From an uncultured Ruminiclostridium sp. (lineage in GTDB: Bacteria > Bacillota > Clostridia > Oscillospirales > Ruminococcaceae), in the NCBI GenBank assembly GCA_934490165.1, contig CAKSTB010000006.1:1-64000 (forward strand): a stretch of 64,000 bases of DNA, read 5' to 3'. The notes beneath the pieces were generated by a model that saw only the letters and a list, made by a program, of their open reading frames with translations, had not been told where the DNA came from and did no database searches. Both the position numbers and the translations under genes were made by a program. Of this stretch, positions 1 to 8,354 are shown in pieces (the stretch's first letter is position 1; each line of letters starts with the position of its first letter).

Positions 1-176
1 ACCGCTTGTCTGAGAACATTTTACCGTCAAATCATTTTGTCTGTAGACAAAAGCACGGCGTTCCGCCGTGTCGGCTGGCGCCGATTTGATTTGCGGTATA
101 ATAACCTCAGACATAAAATCCGCCGAAAGCGGATAAAAAAGTCAACATTGATATTTTTAGAAAGGAGTCAGCGCAA
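1..176. other. Upstream region of the toxin-antitoxin pair with several inverted repeats
   Basis: No gene is assigned. It contains a perfect dyad TTTTGTCT-GT-AGACAAAA at 35-52, a hairpin CACGGCG-TTC-CGCCGTG at 54-70, a TATAAT at 97-102 without a convincing -35, and a small hairpin ATCCGC-CGAA-GCGGAT near 118-135. The dyads may be operators for the downstream antitoxin, or the 3' end of a gene lying before the window. A ribosome binding site (AAAGGAG, about 161-167) precedes the antitoxin start. Confidence 0.4.
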
Positions 177-413
177 ATGAGCACGAAAGAGAAGATATAC
201 AGCCTTATTGACGGCTTTACAGAGGAACAGCTTGCACAGGTGCTTGCTATGCTCGGTAGTGTCAAGAATATGTTGCAGGCAGAACAGGAAGATGACGAAT
301 ACTGTCATAAACTGCTTGAGGACTACCGCAACGATACCGACCCGGATAAAACGGAGAGCGTACCGCTTGAAACATTTGCGAGGGAGCTTGGTATAAACAT
401 CAATGAGCTATAA
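177..413 (+). CDS. Type II antitoxin (RelB-like), partner of the downstream RelE-type toxin
   Basis: A 78-residue acidic protein that should neutralise the toxin encoded immediately downstream. The assignment rests on position: small size, acidic composition, and an 11-bp overlap with a RelE/ParE-family toxin in another frame, the usual antitoxin-first layout. The N-terminal half (about residues 8-35) looks helical, and a long acidic stretch follows. I see no clear ribbon-helix-helix or XRE motif, so the DNA-binding class is uncertain. The ATG at 177 has a good ribosome binding site (AAAGGAG). Inverted repeats upstream could be the autoregulatory operator. Function as an antitoxin is inferred from context. 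Confidence 0.75.
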   Translation: MSTKEKIYSLIDGFTEEQLAQVLAMLGSVKNMLQAEQEDDEYCHKLLEDYRNDTDPDKTESVPLETFARELGININEL

Positions 414-651
414 GATACTGATTGAAAAGCCTGCCCGTAAGTTCATAGAGAAACAGCCTGCAAATCAGCAGAAACGAATCTTAAAGGCTATAGCGGGCTT
501 GCCCGACAGCGGCGACATAAAGCAGTTAAAAGGCGAAACATCATATTTTCGTCTGCGTGTCGGTGACTATCGCATAATTTACAGAGTGGAACACGATGTT
601 CTCACCGTAATTGTCACCAATGCAGGCAACAGAGGACAAATATACAAATAA
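403..651 (+). CDS. RelE/ParE-family toxin
   Basis: An 82-residue basic protein with the compact RelE/ParE fold pattern: an N-terminal strand (YKILIEKPARKFI), a helical pair, then the strand series with FRLRVGDYRIIYRV at about residues 48-61 and a C-terminal VTNAGNRGQIYK. RelE-type members are ribosome-dependent mRNA endonucleases and ParE-type members poison gyrase; the sequence alone does not decide between them. The Arg and Tyr residues in the RVGDYR and YRV segments match those used by RelE-like toxins. Its start overlaps the antitoxin end by 11 bp, which implies translational coupling. A bidirectional terminator follows directly. Confidence 0.85.
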   Translation: MSYKILIEKPARKFIEKQPANQQKRILKAIAGLPDSGDIKQLKGETSYFRLRVGDYRIIYRVEHDVLTVIVTNAGNRGQIYK

Positions 652-686
652 AACAGCGGCAATCATCTGACTGCCGCTGTTTTTAT
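651..686. terminator. Bidirectional rho-independent terminator
   Basis: Stem AACAGCGGCA / TGCCGCTGTT around a short loop, followed by TTTT on the plus strand and by TTTTATTTG on the minus strand. It separates the plus-strand toxin-antitoxin operon from the convergent minus-strand small peptide gene. Confidence 0.85.
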
Positions 687-700
687 GATATATCATACCT

Positions 701-727
701 CCCGTCCCAACGGATCAGAGGAACGGG
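701..727 (-). terminator. Hairpin 3' of the small peptide gene
   Basis: CCCGTTCC pairs with GGGACGGG on the minus strand, with one wobble pair, starting about 15 bases after the peptide stop codon. There is no immediate U-tract, so it may act together with the stronger terminator at 651-686. Confidence 0.5.
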
Positions 728-741
728 GAACTTAGCCGCAA

Positions 742-822
742 TTAGCAGCCGAACTTGCCGCAAAGCGCCTTTATAGCATTGCAAAGGTCTGCAAAGCTGC
801 ATACGTTAAAGAAATTGCACAT
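742..822 (-). CDS. 26-residue cysteine-rich peptide, unrecognised family
   Basis: This reading frame is too short for routine gene finders but carries a complete expression cassette. A sigma-A promoter (TTGAAA-N17-TATAAT, 866-894) comes first, then a perfect AAGGAGG Shine-Dalgarno at 831-837, an 8-base spacer, ATG at 822 and TAA at 742-744, followed by hairpins. The product begins MCNFFNVCSF and ends ALCGKFGC. Its five Cys residues fall at positions 2, 8, 14, 21 and 26, spaced nearly every six or seven residues in a mixed hydrophobic peptide. There is no signal peptide. It is convergent with the toxin-antitoxin pair and divergent from the histidine kinase. It might be a signalling or bacteriocin-like peptide, a metal-binding peptide, or a leader-type RNA. 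I do not recognise a family. Confidence 0.7.
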   Translation of the reverse strand: MCNFFNVCSFADLCNAIKALCGKFGC

Positions 823-865
823 TGTAACGACCTCCTTATGTATTTCTCCCTCAGGAGATATTCTT

Positions 866-894
866 ATTATACACGATTTAGACGTATATTTCAA
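866..894 (-). promoter_or_regulatory. Sigma-A promoter of the 26-residue peptide gene
   Basis: On the minus strand: TTGAAA, 17-base spacer, TATAAT (-10 at 866-871, -35 at 889-894). Transcription would start near 859 and give a leader of about 37 bases, which carries a small TCTCC-TGAG-GGAGA hairpin and the AAGGAGG ribosome binding site. Confidence 0.85.
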
Positions 895-968
895 TACAAA
901 GATATTGGGTATCAAGGCAAATCGTTACGGATAATAATGTAAAATTTTCTTCCACGCCCAGTCACCTG

Positions 969-997
969 TTGTATTTCCCGACGAATTTTGATATAAT
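969..997 (+). promoter_or_regulatory. Sigma-A promoter of the hybrid histidine kinase
   Basis: TTGTAT, 17-base spacer, TATAAT (-35 at 969-974, -10 at 992-997). The predicted start site near 1004 is 40 bases before the preferred start codon at 1044. Confidence 0.75.
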
Positions 998-1043
998 TAT
1001 ATAAAAATGTACCGAATAATTCACGATGTTAGGAATGAACATA

Positions 1044-3677
1044 ATGACGGAGCTTGTAAACAAGACGGATAATGACAAGTTTGCCTACAATATGGATATG
1101 GCGCAGACTATCCTCAACTCTATTACGATCATAGATAATATCACCAATGCCGAAGATATGCATGACGCAATTTCTTCAACACTCGGCACGATTGGCAAAA
1201 ATACCGGTGCAGAGCGTGTTTATATCTTTGACAGACTTGATGATAACTCGGATATTTTTACAAATTCATACGAATGGTGTGCCGAAGGCGTAACACCACA
1301 GATAAGCAATCTGCTCAACATCTCCGCTTCCGATATGCCGTACTGGACGGATAAATTCAACCGCGGCGAAACGATAGTCATAGACGATATAGAAAATATC
1401 AAGGACATTATGCCCGGTGAATATGAAATTCTCAGAGTGCAGGATATAAAATCGGAAATATCCGTACCGATATTCTACAAAGAGCACCTGAGCGGTTTTA
1501 TCGGACTTGATAACCCACACGGTCAGTCAGAGCTTCTTATAAAGCTTCTTTCACTTGTGGGCACTCATATCGGCATATCCAGAGCCAATGTGAAAATGCT
1601 CACACTGCTCAAGGAAAAGCAGGAAGCGCTTGAAAACAACATCACACATATAAAAAACGAAAACGATATACTTATGGTGCTGTGTGCCGATAACGCATCG
1701 GTTTACCGCGTTGACCTTATCAAGGACACCGCTCAGATCGTCAAGATGGAAAGCTATACAAACGCTTTCGATTTTATCGATACGAAAGAAAGAAAAAACT
1801 TTTGCTATTCCGAAACACTTAAATCGTATTATAATAACTATGTCGTGAGCGGTTTCGCACCGGATTTTCTTGAAAAGTTCAGCTGTGAAAACCTGATGAA
1901 AGAGCTCAGCGACAAGGACAGGATAAGCGCACGCTTTATGAGTGTCCCAAATAAGCTCGGTCAGGTGTTTTTTGAGGTAAGAGCCTCAAGGATAAAATCA
2001 GACAACGACAGCTTTCAGGTGCTGATCGACTTCCGTCATATCGATGAGATAGTAAAGGAGGAGCGCGAGCACCGCGAAAAGCTGGAAGCGGCACTTAAGC
2101 TTGCAAAATTCAACAATGGTATAATCTTTGCAATAAGCAAGATCTACTTTCTTATCTACCGTATTGATATCAACGAAGACTGTTTTGAGGAAATTTCAAG
2201 CGACAGCGCCGAGCATCGCCTGACCGGCAAAAAAGGCAGAGCGTCATTCGAACTGAGATCCATGTGCAACAGCTTTGTTTCACCTAAATATCGCGAAAAA
2301 GTAACCGCGTTTTTTGATATTTCAACGTTAAAAAAGCGTCTTAAAAACGACGAATCTACCGGTACGGAATACCTTGCGACAGACGGCAACTGGCATCTTG
2401 CGAGATTCATCGTACAGGAGCGCGACCAAAACGGCGATCCCACGCAGTTTTTGTTTGTAATAAGACTTATAACCGAAGAAAAACAGCGTGAAAAGAGCTG
2501 GATAATAGCCGCCGAAGAAGCTAACCGTGCAAATGAGGCTAAGTCGGACTTCCTGTCGAGAATATCGCACGACATAAGAACTCCCATGAACGTGATCATG
2601 GGCTTTGTAAACATAGCACAGCAGAACCTCGATGATCCCGGAAAGCTTGCCGACTGCCTTGAAAAAATAAGATACAGCGGCAGTAATCTTCAACAGCTGA
2701 TAGACGATGTTCTTGACCTGTCAAAGATAGAGAGCGGCAAATTTGAGCTTAACGCCGAGCCGACAGAAATAAACGATATATTTGACTTCTACAAGCAGTC
2801 GATGCTCGGAGCGGGAATAGACAGAAAGCTGTATTACAACTGTGACCTGCACGATATAAGCAAAAATATTGTAAACGTCGACCGAATAAGATTAGGTCAG
2901 ATAATAATCAATCTTCTGTCAAATGCGGTAAAATACACACCGGACGGCGGCACAGTCAGCCTTGAAATGTTTGAAGAAAACTCGGATACTCCGCGGCACA
3001 CCCGCCTTATAGCTATAGTCAGTGACACAGGCATCGGTATGAGCGAAGAATATATGAGCAGAATGTACGATGAATTTTCCCGTGCGGTCGACACCCGTGT
3101 AAACAGGGTAAGAGGAAGCGGTCTTGGACTTGCTATAGTAAAGAAGCTTACCGATCTCATGGGCGGTACAATAGAAGTTACAAGCAAGCTGCATGAGGGC
3201 ACTGCCTTCCGCTTTACGCTTGATGTACCATACCTTGAAGAAAACGGCGTTTCTCAGACAATCGACGAAGAGAACGGCGGCGATATCGGAAAGGGAATGC
3301 ATCTTCTTGTTGCAGAAGACAATGAGCTTAATTACGAGATACTTTCCGAGCAGCTGAAAATGCGCGATATCACCTGTGACCATGCGGAGAACGGCGAAAA
3401 ATGCGTTGAGATGTTTGCGAGTGCCGAAAACAATTGCTATGACGCTGTTTTAATGGATATGCAAATGCCTGTAATGGACGGACTTACCGCCGCAAAGGCT
3501 ATACGCCGTCAGGAAATTCCTTATGCGAAAACCGTTCCGATAATTGCAGTCACCGCAAACGCCTACAGCGAAGATGTGAAGAAGTGCAGGGACGCGGGTA
3601 TGGACGGACATATTTCAAAGCCGGTCAATATTGATAAAATAATCAGGATGATAGTTGAGCTTAAAAGTAAAAAATAA
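1044..3677 (+). CDS. Cytosolic hybrid sensor histidine kinase (GAF - kinase - receiver)
   Basis: A two-component sensor that autophosphorylates on His and passes phosphate to its own receiver domain. The order is an N-terminal GAF-type sensor (about residues 35-185, with ERVYIFDRL and YEWCAEGV), a PAS-like middle region (about 200-480), HisKA with the H-box SRISHDIRTPMN (His near 509), an ATPase domain with the N-box NLLSNAVKYTPDGG and the G-boxes SDTGIGM and GSGLGLAI, and a C-terminal receiver (VLMDMQMPVMDG, Asp near 805). No membrane segment is visible, so it should sense a cytosolic signal. I prefer ATG 1044 over the ATG at 1026 because AGGA lies nine bases before it; the earlier ATG has no ribosome binding site. 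No partner phosphotransfer protein is nearby. Confidence 0.93.
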   Translation: MTELVNKTDNDKFAYNMDMAQTILNSITIIDNITNAEDMHDAISSTLGTIGKNTGAERVYIFDRLDDNSDIFTNSYEWCAEGVTPQISNLLNISASDMPYWTDKFNRGETIVIDDIENIKDIMPGEYEILRVQDIKSEISVPIFYKEHLSGFIGLDNPHGQSELLIKLLSLVGTHIGISRANVKMLTLLKEKQEALENNITHIKNENDILMVLCADNASVYRVDLIKDTAQIVKMESYTNAFDFIDTKERKNFCYSETLKSYYNNYVVSGFAPDFLEKFSCENLMKELSDKDRISARFMSVPNKLGQVFFEVRASRIKSDNDSFQVLIDFRHIDEIVKEEREHREKLEAALKLAKFNNGIIFAISKIYFLIYRIDINEDCFEEISSDSAEHRLTGKKGRASFELRSMCNSFVSPKYREKVTAFFDISTLKKRLKNDESTGTEYLATDGNWHLARFIVQERDQNGDPTQFLFVIRLITEEKQREKSWIIAAEEANRANEAKSDFLSRISHDIRTPMNVIMGFVNIAQQNLDDPGKLADCLEKIRYSGSNLQQLIDDVLDLSKIESGKFELNAEPTEINDIFDFYKQSMLGAGIDRKLYYNCDLHDISKNIVNVDRIRLGQIIINLLSNAVKYTPDGGTVSLEMFEENSDTPRHTRLIAIVSDTGIGMSEEYMSRMYDEFSRAVDTRVNRVRGSGLGLAIVKKLTDLMGGTIEVTSKLHEGTAFRFTLDVPYLEENGVSQTIDEENGGDIGKGMHLLVAEDNELNYEILSEQLKMRDITCDHAENGEKCVEMFASAENNCYDAVLMDMQMPVMDGLTAAKAIRRQEIPYAKTVPIIAVTANAYSEDVKKCRDAGMDGHISKPVNIDKIIRMIVELKSKK

Positions 3678-3732
3678 GGATAATATTACAGCTTGTAGAA
3701 AAAGTCTGTTTTTTCAAAAAGGTGCTTGTTCA

Positions 3733-3990
3733 CAATCCCTAACCCCAAACCCCTTCCCCGTGGGAAGGGGCTATTTTACTGGGGCTGCCGCCCCTAGTCC
3801 AAGCAAGGATGCTTGCAGTCAGCCACACAAAGCCACTGCACGATGCAGTGGCACAAATGGCTGACGACCTGTACGGGGGCTTCGCCCCAAAGCAAGGATG
3901 CTTTGGTTGCTTGCCAAAAGTTTTGCACGATGCAAAACCAACAGAGCAAGCAATACTCGACATCCCATTTTAGATGTCAAAGAGGTTTGT
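3733..3990. repeat. Dispersed GC-rich hairpin repeat cluster
   Basis: Non-coding, highly structured. The first part (3736-3798) contains a CCCCTTCCC-CGTG-GGAAGGGG hairpin and a GGGGCTGCCGCCCC hairpin, and is repeated in inverted orientation at 30149-30240. Then come nested hairpins with CGA triloops: GTCAGCCA...CCACTGCA-CGA-TGCAGTGG...TGGCTGAC (3817-3865), and TTTTGCA-CGA-TGCAAAA inside a TTGCTTG...CAAGCAA outer stem (3906-3953). A third nested pair lies at 3957-3991 (TCGACA...TGTCGA around GACATC...GATGTC). This resembles a REP or MITE-like element family. Confidence 0.7.
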
Positions 3991-4008
3991 CGACAATCTG
4001 TAATGTTA

Positions 4009-4035
4009 AACGGTCGTGAGTTTTTCACGACCGTT
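4009..4035. terminator. Bidirectional terminator closing the DUF2130 operon
   Basis: An 11-bp perfect stem AACGGTCGTGA / TCACGACCGTT around a T-rich loop, just downstream of the minus-strand gene that ends at 4053. Confidence 0.75.
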
Positions 4036-4052
4036 CTTGTTTATTATGTTCT

Positions 4053-5552
4053 TCAATCTGCACCGGGGAGCGACTGCTGTTTTGCTATATTCTCAAACTC
4101 TTCTCTTATACTCGGGGCATTCCGTGTAAGCTTTTTCACCGACAGCTGTTCTTCCGCCTTGTTATTGGCAAGCCGCAGGTTGTTTTCCGATGACAGCAGA
4201 GCGTCCTTTGTCTTTTGAAGATGGAGTATAGTTTTATCGATCTCATCGATCGCCGTCTTGAACTTATCGCTTGCAAGCTGATAGTTTCTTGAGAATGTGC
4301 GCTTGAACTCGTTGATATTATTCTCAAAGTTTGTAAGGTCTACCTCCTGCGCCTTTGCAAGTGCAAGCTCACGCTTGTATTCAAGCGAATTTTTAGCCGC
4401 GTTTCTGAGCAGAGATATCAGCGGTATAAAAAACTGCGGACGGATAACGTACATCTTCGGATATCTGTATGATACATCGACTATACCCGCATTGTAAAAC
4501 TCGCTGTCGGCTTCAAGCATTGAAACGAGCACCGCATACTCGCAGTTCTTTTCGTTCCTGTCCTTGTCAAGCTCTTTGAAGAAGTCCTCGTTCTTGTGCT
4601 TTGTGGCGGTAGTATCCATCTCGTTTTTCATCTCAAACATTATCGAGATAAACTCTATGCCGTCTTCCGATGCCTCTCTGAATATAAAGTCGCCCTTACT
4701 TCCGCTCTTTGCATCGTTATCCTTATCGAAATACGCATTCGGGAATGCCGACATTCTGATAGAATTGAACTGGGTCAGACAGTGCTGTTCAAGGGTTTCG
4801 CCGACCATCTTTGTAGACAGTCTTGCCTTGAAATCCTTGTACTGCTCTATAAGCTCGTCCTTGTTGCGAAGTTCAACGACATATTTGTCCTCGATAGCCT
4901 TACAGCTTAGTGCCATTTCATTGTCCTTATTTTTCAGCTCGCCCTCAAGCTGTGCTATACGGTTATTCTTTTCGGAAATCTCAAGCTCTTTTGCATTGCT
5001 TGCCTTTTCGACTGCAAGCGTCTGCTCTGTCTGTGCTCTTGAAAGCTGTGCCTTAAGCTGTTCAATTTCCATATCCTTTGCGGAAAGCTCGCTGTTTTTA
5101 GCATTGCTTGCCTTGTCAACGGCAAGCTCCTTTTCGCTCTGTGCCATTGAAAGCTTTGCCTTAAGCTGTTCTATCTCTATATCCTTTTCGCTGAGCGCCT
5201 GCTGTGCCTTACGGCTTTCCTCATTGAAAGCATTTTCACACTCTCTTACAGCACCCGATACGGCAAGCTGCTTTTCGTTTTCACTTCCGTCAAGTTTTGC
5301 GCGCAAGCCCGCGATCTCCTTATCCTTTTCGGTAAGAGCATTATCCTTTTGTGTAAGCGCATTTTCTTTATCCTTTTCAAACTGCATTTTCAGTATCTGC
5401 AATTCTTTTTCCTTGGCATTTTCAAGCTCTGCCGCTCTGCGCTGTGCTTCCTTTTCAAACTCCTTATCCCGTACCTGCTGAAGTATCTGCGCATATCCGC
5501 TTTCGTCTACCGTAAATATTTCGCCGCAGTTGGGGCACTTTATCTCCTGCAT
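4053..5552 (-). CDS. DUF2130 coiled-coil protein with nuclease-like motif
   Basis: A 499-residue protein with three parts. The N-terminus carries a zinc-ribbon-like CPNCGEIFTVDE. A long charged coiled coil (about residues 25-250) has internal repeats of the type EKDIEIEQLKAKLS followed by ELAVDKASNAK. The C-terminal DUF2130 domain follows. Inside it, GDFIF (Asp near 287) and FEMK (Glu near 307, Lys near 309) give a D-x(n)-E-x-K pattern typical of PD-(D/E)xK nucleases and of the RmuC-like group. Its catalytic role is inferred, not shown. It is the last gene of a tight operon with RidA, an XRE repressor, an ImmA/IrrE protease and a DUF2079 protein, 27 bases after the DUF2079 stop. Confidence 0.85.
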   Translation of the reverse strand: MQEIKCPNCGEIFTVDESGYAQILQQVRDKEFEKEAQRRAAELENAKEKELQILKMQFEKDKENALTQKDNALTEKDKEIAGLRAKLDGSENEKQLAVSGAVRECENAFNEESRKAQQALSEKDIEIEQLKAKLSMAQSEKELAVDKASNAKNSELSAKDMEIEQLKAQLSRAQTEQTLAVEKASNAKELEISEKNNRIAQLEGELKNKDNEMALSCKAIEDKYVVELRNKDELIEQYKDFKARLSTKMVGETLEQHCLTQFNSIRMSAFPNAYFDKDNDAKSGSKGDFIFREASEDGIEFISIMFEMKNEMDTTATKHKNEDFFKELDKDRNEKNCEYAVLVSMLEADSEFYNAGIVDVSYRYPKMYVIRPQFFIPLISLLRNAAKNSLEYKRELALAKAQEVDLTNFENNINEFKRTFSRNYQLASDKFKTAIDEIDKTILHLQKTKDALLSSENNLRLANNKAEEQLSVKKLTRNAPSIREEFENIAKQQSLPGAD

Positions 5553-5579
5553 ATTTCTTCAGTCCTTTCGTGAAACGAT

Positions 5580-7406
5580 TTATAATTCAAGCCTGCATAC
5601 AAGGCACGCAACCCTTTCGTCTTCTATCGTTACCTCTTTCATTCCGAGTGAGGTGAAATAGTTATAATTGGTTTCAAATTTTGCATTTCTTCTGTCGAGC
5701 AGAACAATATCCGAAAGCGGTGCAGATTCGTCTGTAGGCACGTCACGGTCATTTATCGTATACAGCTCTTTTTGCTTATACAGCGGCGGAATAAAGAATG
5801 TGTTTGCCGTGATGCTCTCGTTTGCGTTGTCCGGGAGCTGTTCAAGATAAGATATAACGGCGCCGTGTGCTTCATAGTCGTTGTCATAGAAATTGTTCCA
5901 GTAGCCTGTCATGGTTGACATGAACATGACCGCACAGGCAATAAACGAAAATACTGTAAAGCATCTCGCCCTGTTATATGACAGCTCCGATATATTCATT
6001 ATGAAAAGCCAGATAATAAGAGCACATGAGCCGAAAACGTACTGGAAATAAATCGAGTGCTGATAGACATATTCCGGCATGAGGTTTACCAGTACAAACG
6101 GTATCAGCAATATATAACGTGCGAGCTTTTTGCTTACAAGCGGTATACCGCCCAGTACACCGAGCGTCTGAACCGTAAAGTTAAGTTTATCGCTTGTGAA
6201 CAGGTTTGACAGTATGTAACCCGGATTTGTAAACGCCGTAACGACTATCGATGTGATAAGCGCGCCGCCGCTGTACATATAATCCTTGTACCGCCATTCC
6301 ATGATCCCCAGCCCGCTGTTATTGAGATAAGCGCATACTGCAAAGAAATAAACGCAGGCCGCTCCGAAAATCACAGCACCGAGCGCTCTTGTCTTTTCAC
6401 TGCGGTCGGACAGCAGAAGATAAAGTCCGATCACCGCAACATATACGGCGGCATCTTCCTTTACAAGAAGCGTCAGCAATGCAAAGACAAGCATCGGTAA
6501 AGTCTTTTCGCGTTCAACAGCCCATATCAGCCACAGCAGGAACGCCGGAAGCATACAGTTTTCGTGAATATCGTAGCTGCAGCCGCCTGTGAATGCCGGA
6601 TATAAGGCATATATCGCTGAAAAAAGCGAGGAATGTATTAGCGAAAAGCCGTATTTTCTTGCGATAAGGAACACGGGGATCATTCCGCTCGTAACAAGCA
6701 TTCCCTGCAATACCTGCAATGTAACAGGGTGCGGGAAAAGCATATAGAACGGCAACAGCAGATAATAAGCGGGAGAAAAATGCACTGCAAAGTGTGACAG
6801 TCTGTAATTACGTTCTACTGTTGTCACAGGTCCGAGCCCGTCTTTCATATTCTCAAACATCTGCGTGAATATTCCGAAATCAAACGCAGGGGTAGACAGC
6901 TTGTAATACCGCATTGTCATTGCAAGTGCGGTGAACACAAGCATAAATACGGCAGACAGTACAATAACCGCTATCCAGCACTTTTTCATGATTTTCGGAA
7001 GGCTTATTTTGTACTTTCCTACAGTATACCATACAGCGAGGGCTATAAACGGGACAACCCCGAGAAAAAAATCAATATTCGTGCCGTTTTCTCTGAACAT
7101 GACTACAGCATAAGCAACTGTAAACTGTGCAGTTGATATAAGCAATGCGGCACTGTCGGTTTTCAGCTTTTTAAGCCGAGGGATAAAACGCAGTCCGGTA
7201 AATAAGCCGTAGAACACGGCAAACAATATGATAAGCTTCAAATACGAAACTTCGCCTGCGTATTCTTTGTTAAATACTTGGCTGACTATTATCGGTCTGA
7301 AAGGCAATATAAATATGAGCGAACACAGCCACGCGGAAATGAAGCGCATAAGGTACTCACTGCCGTGCTCGCTTGCCTTGAAACGTGTTAATAATTTATT
7401 CATCAT
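5580..7406 (-). CDS. DUF2079 polytopic membrane protein
   Basis: A 608-residue integral membrane protein with about a dozen hydrophobic segments and the DUF2079 signature region FDFGIFTQMFENMKDG, followed by HFAVHFSPAYYLLLPFYML. The DUF2079 family is related in topology to GT-C membrane glycosyltransferases, but its biochemical role is not established. The extracytoplasmic loop bearing FDFGIF would be the catalytic face if the analogy holds. The start is one of two adjacent Met codons (7406 or 7403). It lies 11 bases after the ImmA/IrrE stop and is probably co-transcribed with it. An enzymatic role is my inference. Confidence 0.85.
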   Translation of the reverse strand: MMNKLLTRFKASEHGSEYLMRFISAWLCSLIFILPFRPIIVSQVFNKEYAGEVSYLKLIILFAVFYGLFTGLRFIPRLKKLKTDSAALLISTAQFTVAYAVVMFRENGTNIDFFLGVVPFIALAVWYTVGKYKISLPKIMKKCWIAVIVLSAVFMLVFTALAMTMRYYKLSTPAFDFGIFTQMFENMKDGLGPVTTVERNYRLSHFAVHFSPAYYLLLPFYMLFPHPVTLQVLQGMLVTSGMIPVFLIARKYGFSLIHSSLFSAIYALYPAFTGGCSYDIHENCMLPAFLLWLIWAVEREKTLPMLVFALLTLLVKEDAAVYVAVIGLYLLLSDRSEKTRALGAVIFGAACVYFFAVCAYLNNSGLGIMEWRYKDYMYSGGALITSIVVTAFTNPGYILSNLFTSDKLNFTVQTLGVLGGIPLVSKKLARYILLIPFVLVNLMPEYVYQHSIYFQYVFGSCALIIWLFIMNISELSYNRARCFTVFSFIACAVMFMSTMTGYWNNFYDNDYEAHGAVISYLEQLPDNANESITANTFFIPPLYKQKELYTINDRDVPTDESAPLSDIVLLDRRNAKFETNYNYFTSLGMKEVTIEDERVACLVCRLEL

Positions 7407-7417
7407 AACCTCGAAAA

Positions 7418-7939
7418 TCAGCTTTCTGCAAGGAATTTATTATCGTGCGGCTGAGAACTGAGCTTTGCTCCGCGCCGTCTTAAAATATCGACTTTAAGCG
7501 CAACTATATTTCTGTCCGTGCCGAGCGCCGATGCCGCCATATTGATATCATATCCGCGGCTTATGCACTCGTACAGCTCTTCATCGGACATCATAAACTC
7601 AGCCGCGAACAGATTAGCCTCATACTCCATAGCGCGATCCTGCATATCAAAAATATCATATTCGCAAAATCCGCCGCAGTCGTTCGCTCTGTCCCTGTGG
7701 AGCTGATCGTGCCCTATCTCATGGAGAAGCACGAGCTTTTTCATACTGTCGCAAAGGTCACGTTTTATAAAGATAAAGCGGTTTTTCAGTATCAGCTTGT
7801 ATGCGCCCTTCTGATTTTTGAAGTCACGTTCAAGCACCTCTATATCAAGCTCCCTTGCAAGCTGTTTCGGACTGCACCTGCCGTACAGCCCGATAAGCTC
7901 GTCTGCTTTTGCGACCGCTTCGTTAAAACAACTAAGCAT
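7418..7939 (-). CDS. ImmA/IrrE-family metallopeptidase
   Basis: A 173-residue zinc protease with LLHEIGH (His73, Glu74, His77) and a downstream YEANLFAAEFMM segment that supplies the third metal ligand. Family members cleave XRE-type repressors: ImmA cleaves ImmR, and IrrE/PprI cleaves DdrO after DNA damage. An XRE regulator is encoded directly upstream (9 bases away) in the same operon and is the obvious substrate. A divergent Y-family DNA polymerase makes a DNA-damage output plausible. Family and motif are seen; the substrate and the damage link are inferred from context. Confidence 0.9.
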   Translation of the reverse strand: MLSCFNEAVAKADELIGLYGRCSPKQLARELDIEVLERDFKNQKGAYKLILKNRFIFIKRDLCDSMKKLVLLHEIGHDQLHRDRANDCGGFCEYDIFDMQDRAMEYEANLFAAEFMMSDEELYECISRGYDINMAASALGTDRNIVALKVDILRRRGAKLSSQPHDNKFLAES

Positions 7940-7948
7940 AACCGCTCC

Positions 7949-8344
7949 TTATCGCTTTGCGGCGTATTTTCTGTTCTTTTCTTTGGCTATCCAGTAAGCG
8001 TCCTGTATAGCCTTCATCATCTCGTCCATATCATCGGGGTCAAGCTCGCCGCCCGCAAACAGTCCTGTCACTTCCTGCATAAGCGCCCTTGCCTGTGCGG
8101 CACCGCCCGTGCCGTACTTTTCACCCGCGTTTATGTAAAACTCTTCGTTTTCGGTGAGCAGATAATTGATATCGACTCCGAGTATCTCAGCCATTTTTCC
8201 GTATATTTCACGCTGTTTTGGATAGCTGTCGCCTTTCTCATAGTTTGTTATAGTCCTCAGCGAAACACCGAGCATATCGGCAAACTGCTGTTGTGTAAGC
8301 CCCTTTGCGCGTCTTTCCTTTTTAACTTTATCACAGAATCTCAT
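7949..8344 (-). CDS. XRE-family transcriptional repressor, predicted ImmA/IrrE substrate
   Basis: A 131-residue protein with an N-terminal lambda-repressor-type helix-turn-helix (about residues 5-62, including TQQQFADMLGVSLRTITNYE). A C-terminal helical tail (residues 85-131, with FAGGELDPDDMDEMM) is followed by a Lys/Arg-rich end. It is flanked by the RidA gene (10 bases upstream) and the ImmA/IrrE gene (9 bases downstream). By analogy with ImmR and DdrO it should repress its own operon and possibly the divergent DNA polymerase, binding in the shared control region at 8740-8850. The tail would be the cleavage or dimerisation region. Confidence 0.9.
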   Translation of the reverse strand: MRFCDKVKKERRAKGLTQQQFADMLGVSLRTITNYEKGDSYPKQREIYGKMAEILGVDINYLLTENEEFYINAGEKYGTGGAAQARALMQEVTGLFAGGELDPDDMDEMMKAIQDAYWIAKEKNRKYAAKR

Positions 8345-8354
8345 AATGTTCTCC

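Noticed and set aside
1..180. Open plus-strand frame from base 1 to a TGA at 178-180 (Arg/Lys-rich)
   Set aside because: It runs through a TATAAT and several hairpins, has a composition typical of a shadow frame, and no recognisable motif; it could only be the end of an upstream gene, which I cannot support.
4564..5481. Long plus-strand frame (305 codons, Ser/Leu-rich) opposite the DUF2130 gene
   Set aside because: Antisense shadow of the repetitive coiled-coil coding region; no ribosome binding site and low-complexity composition.
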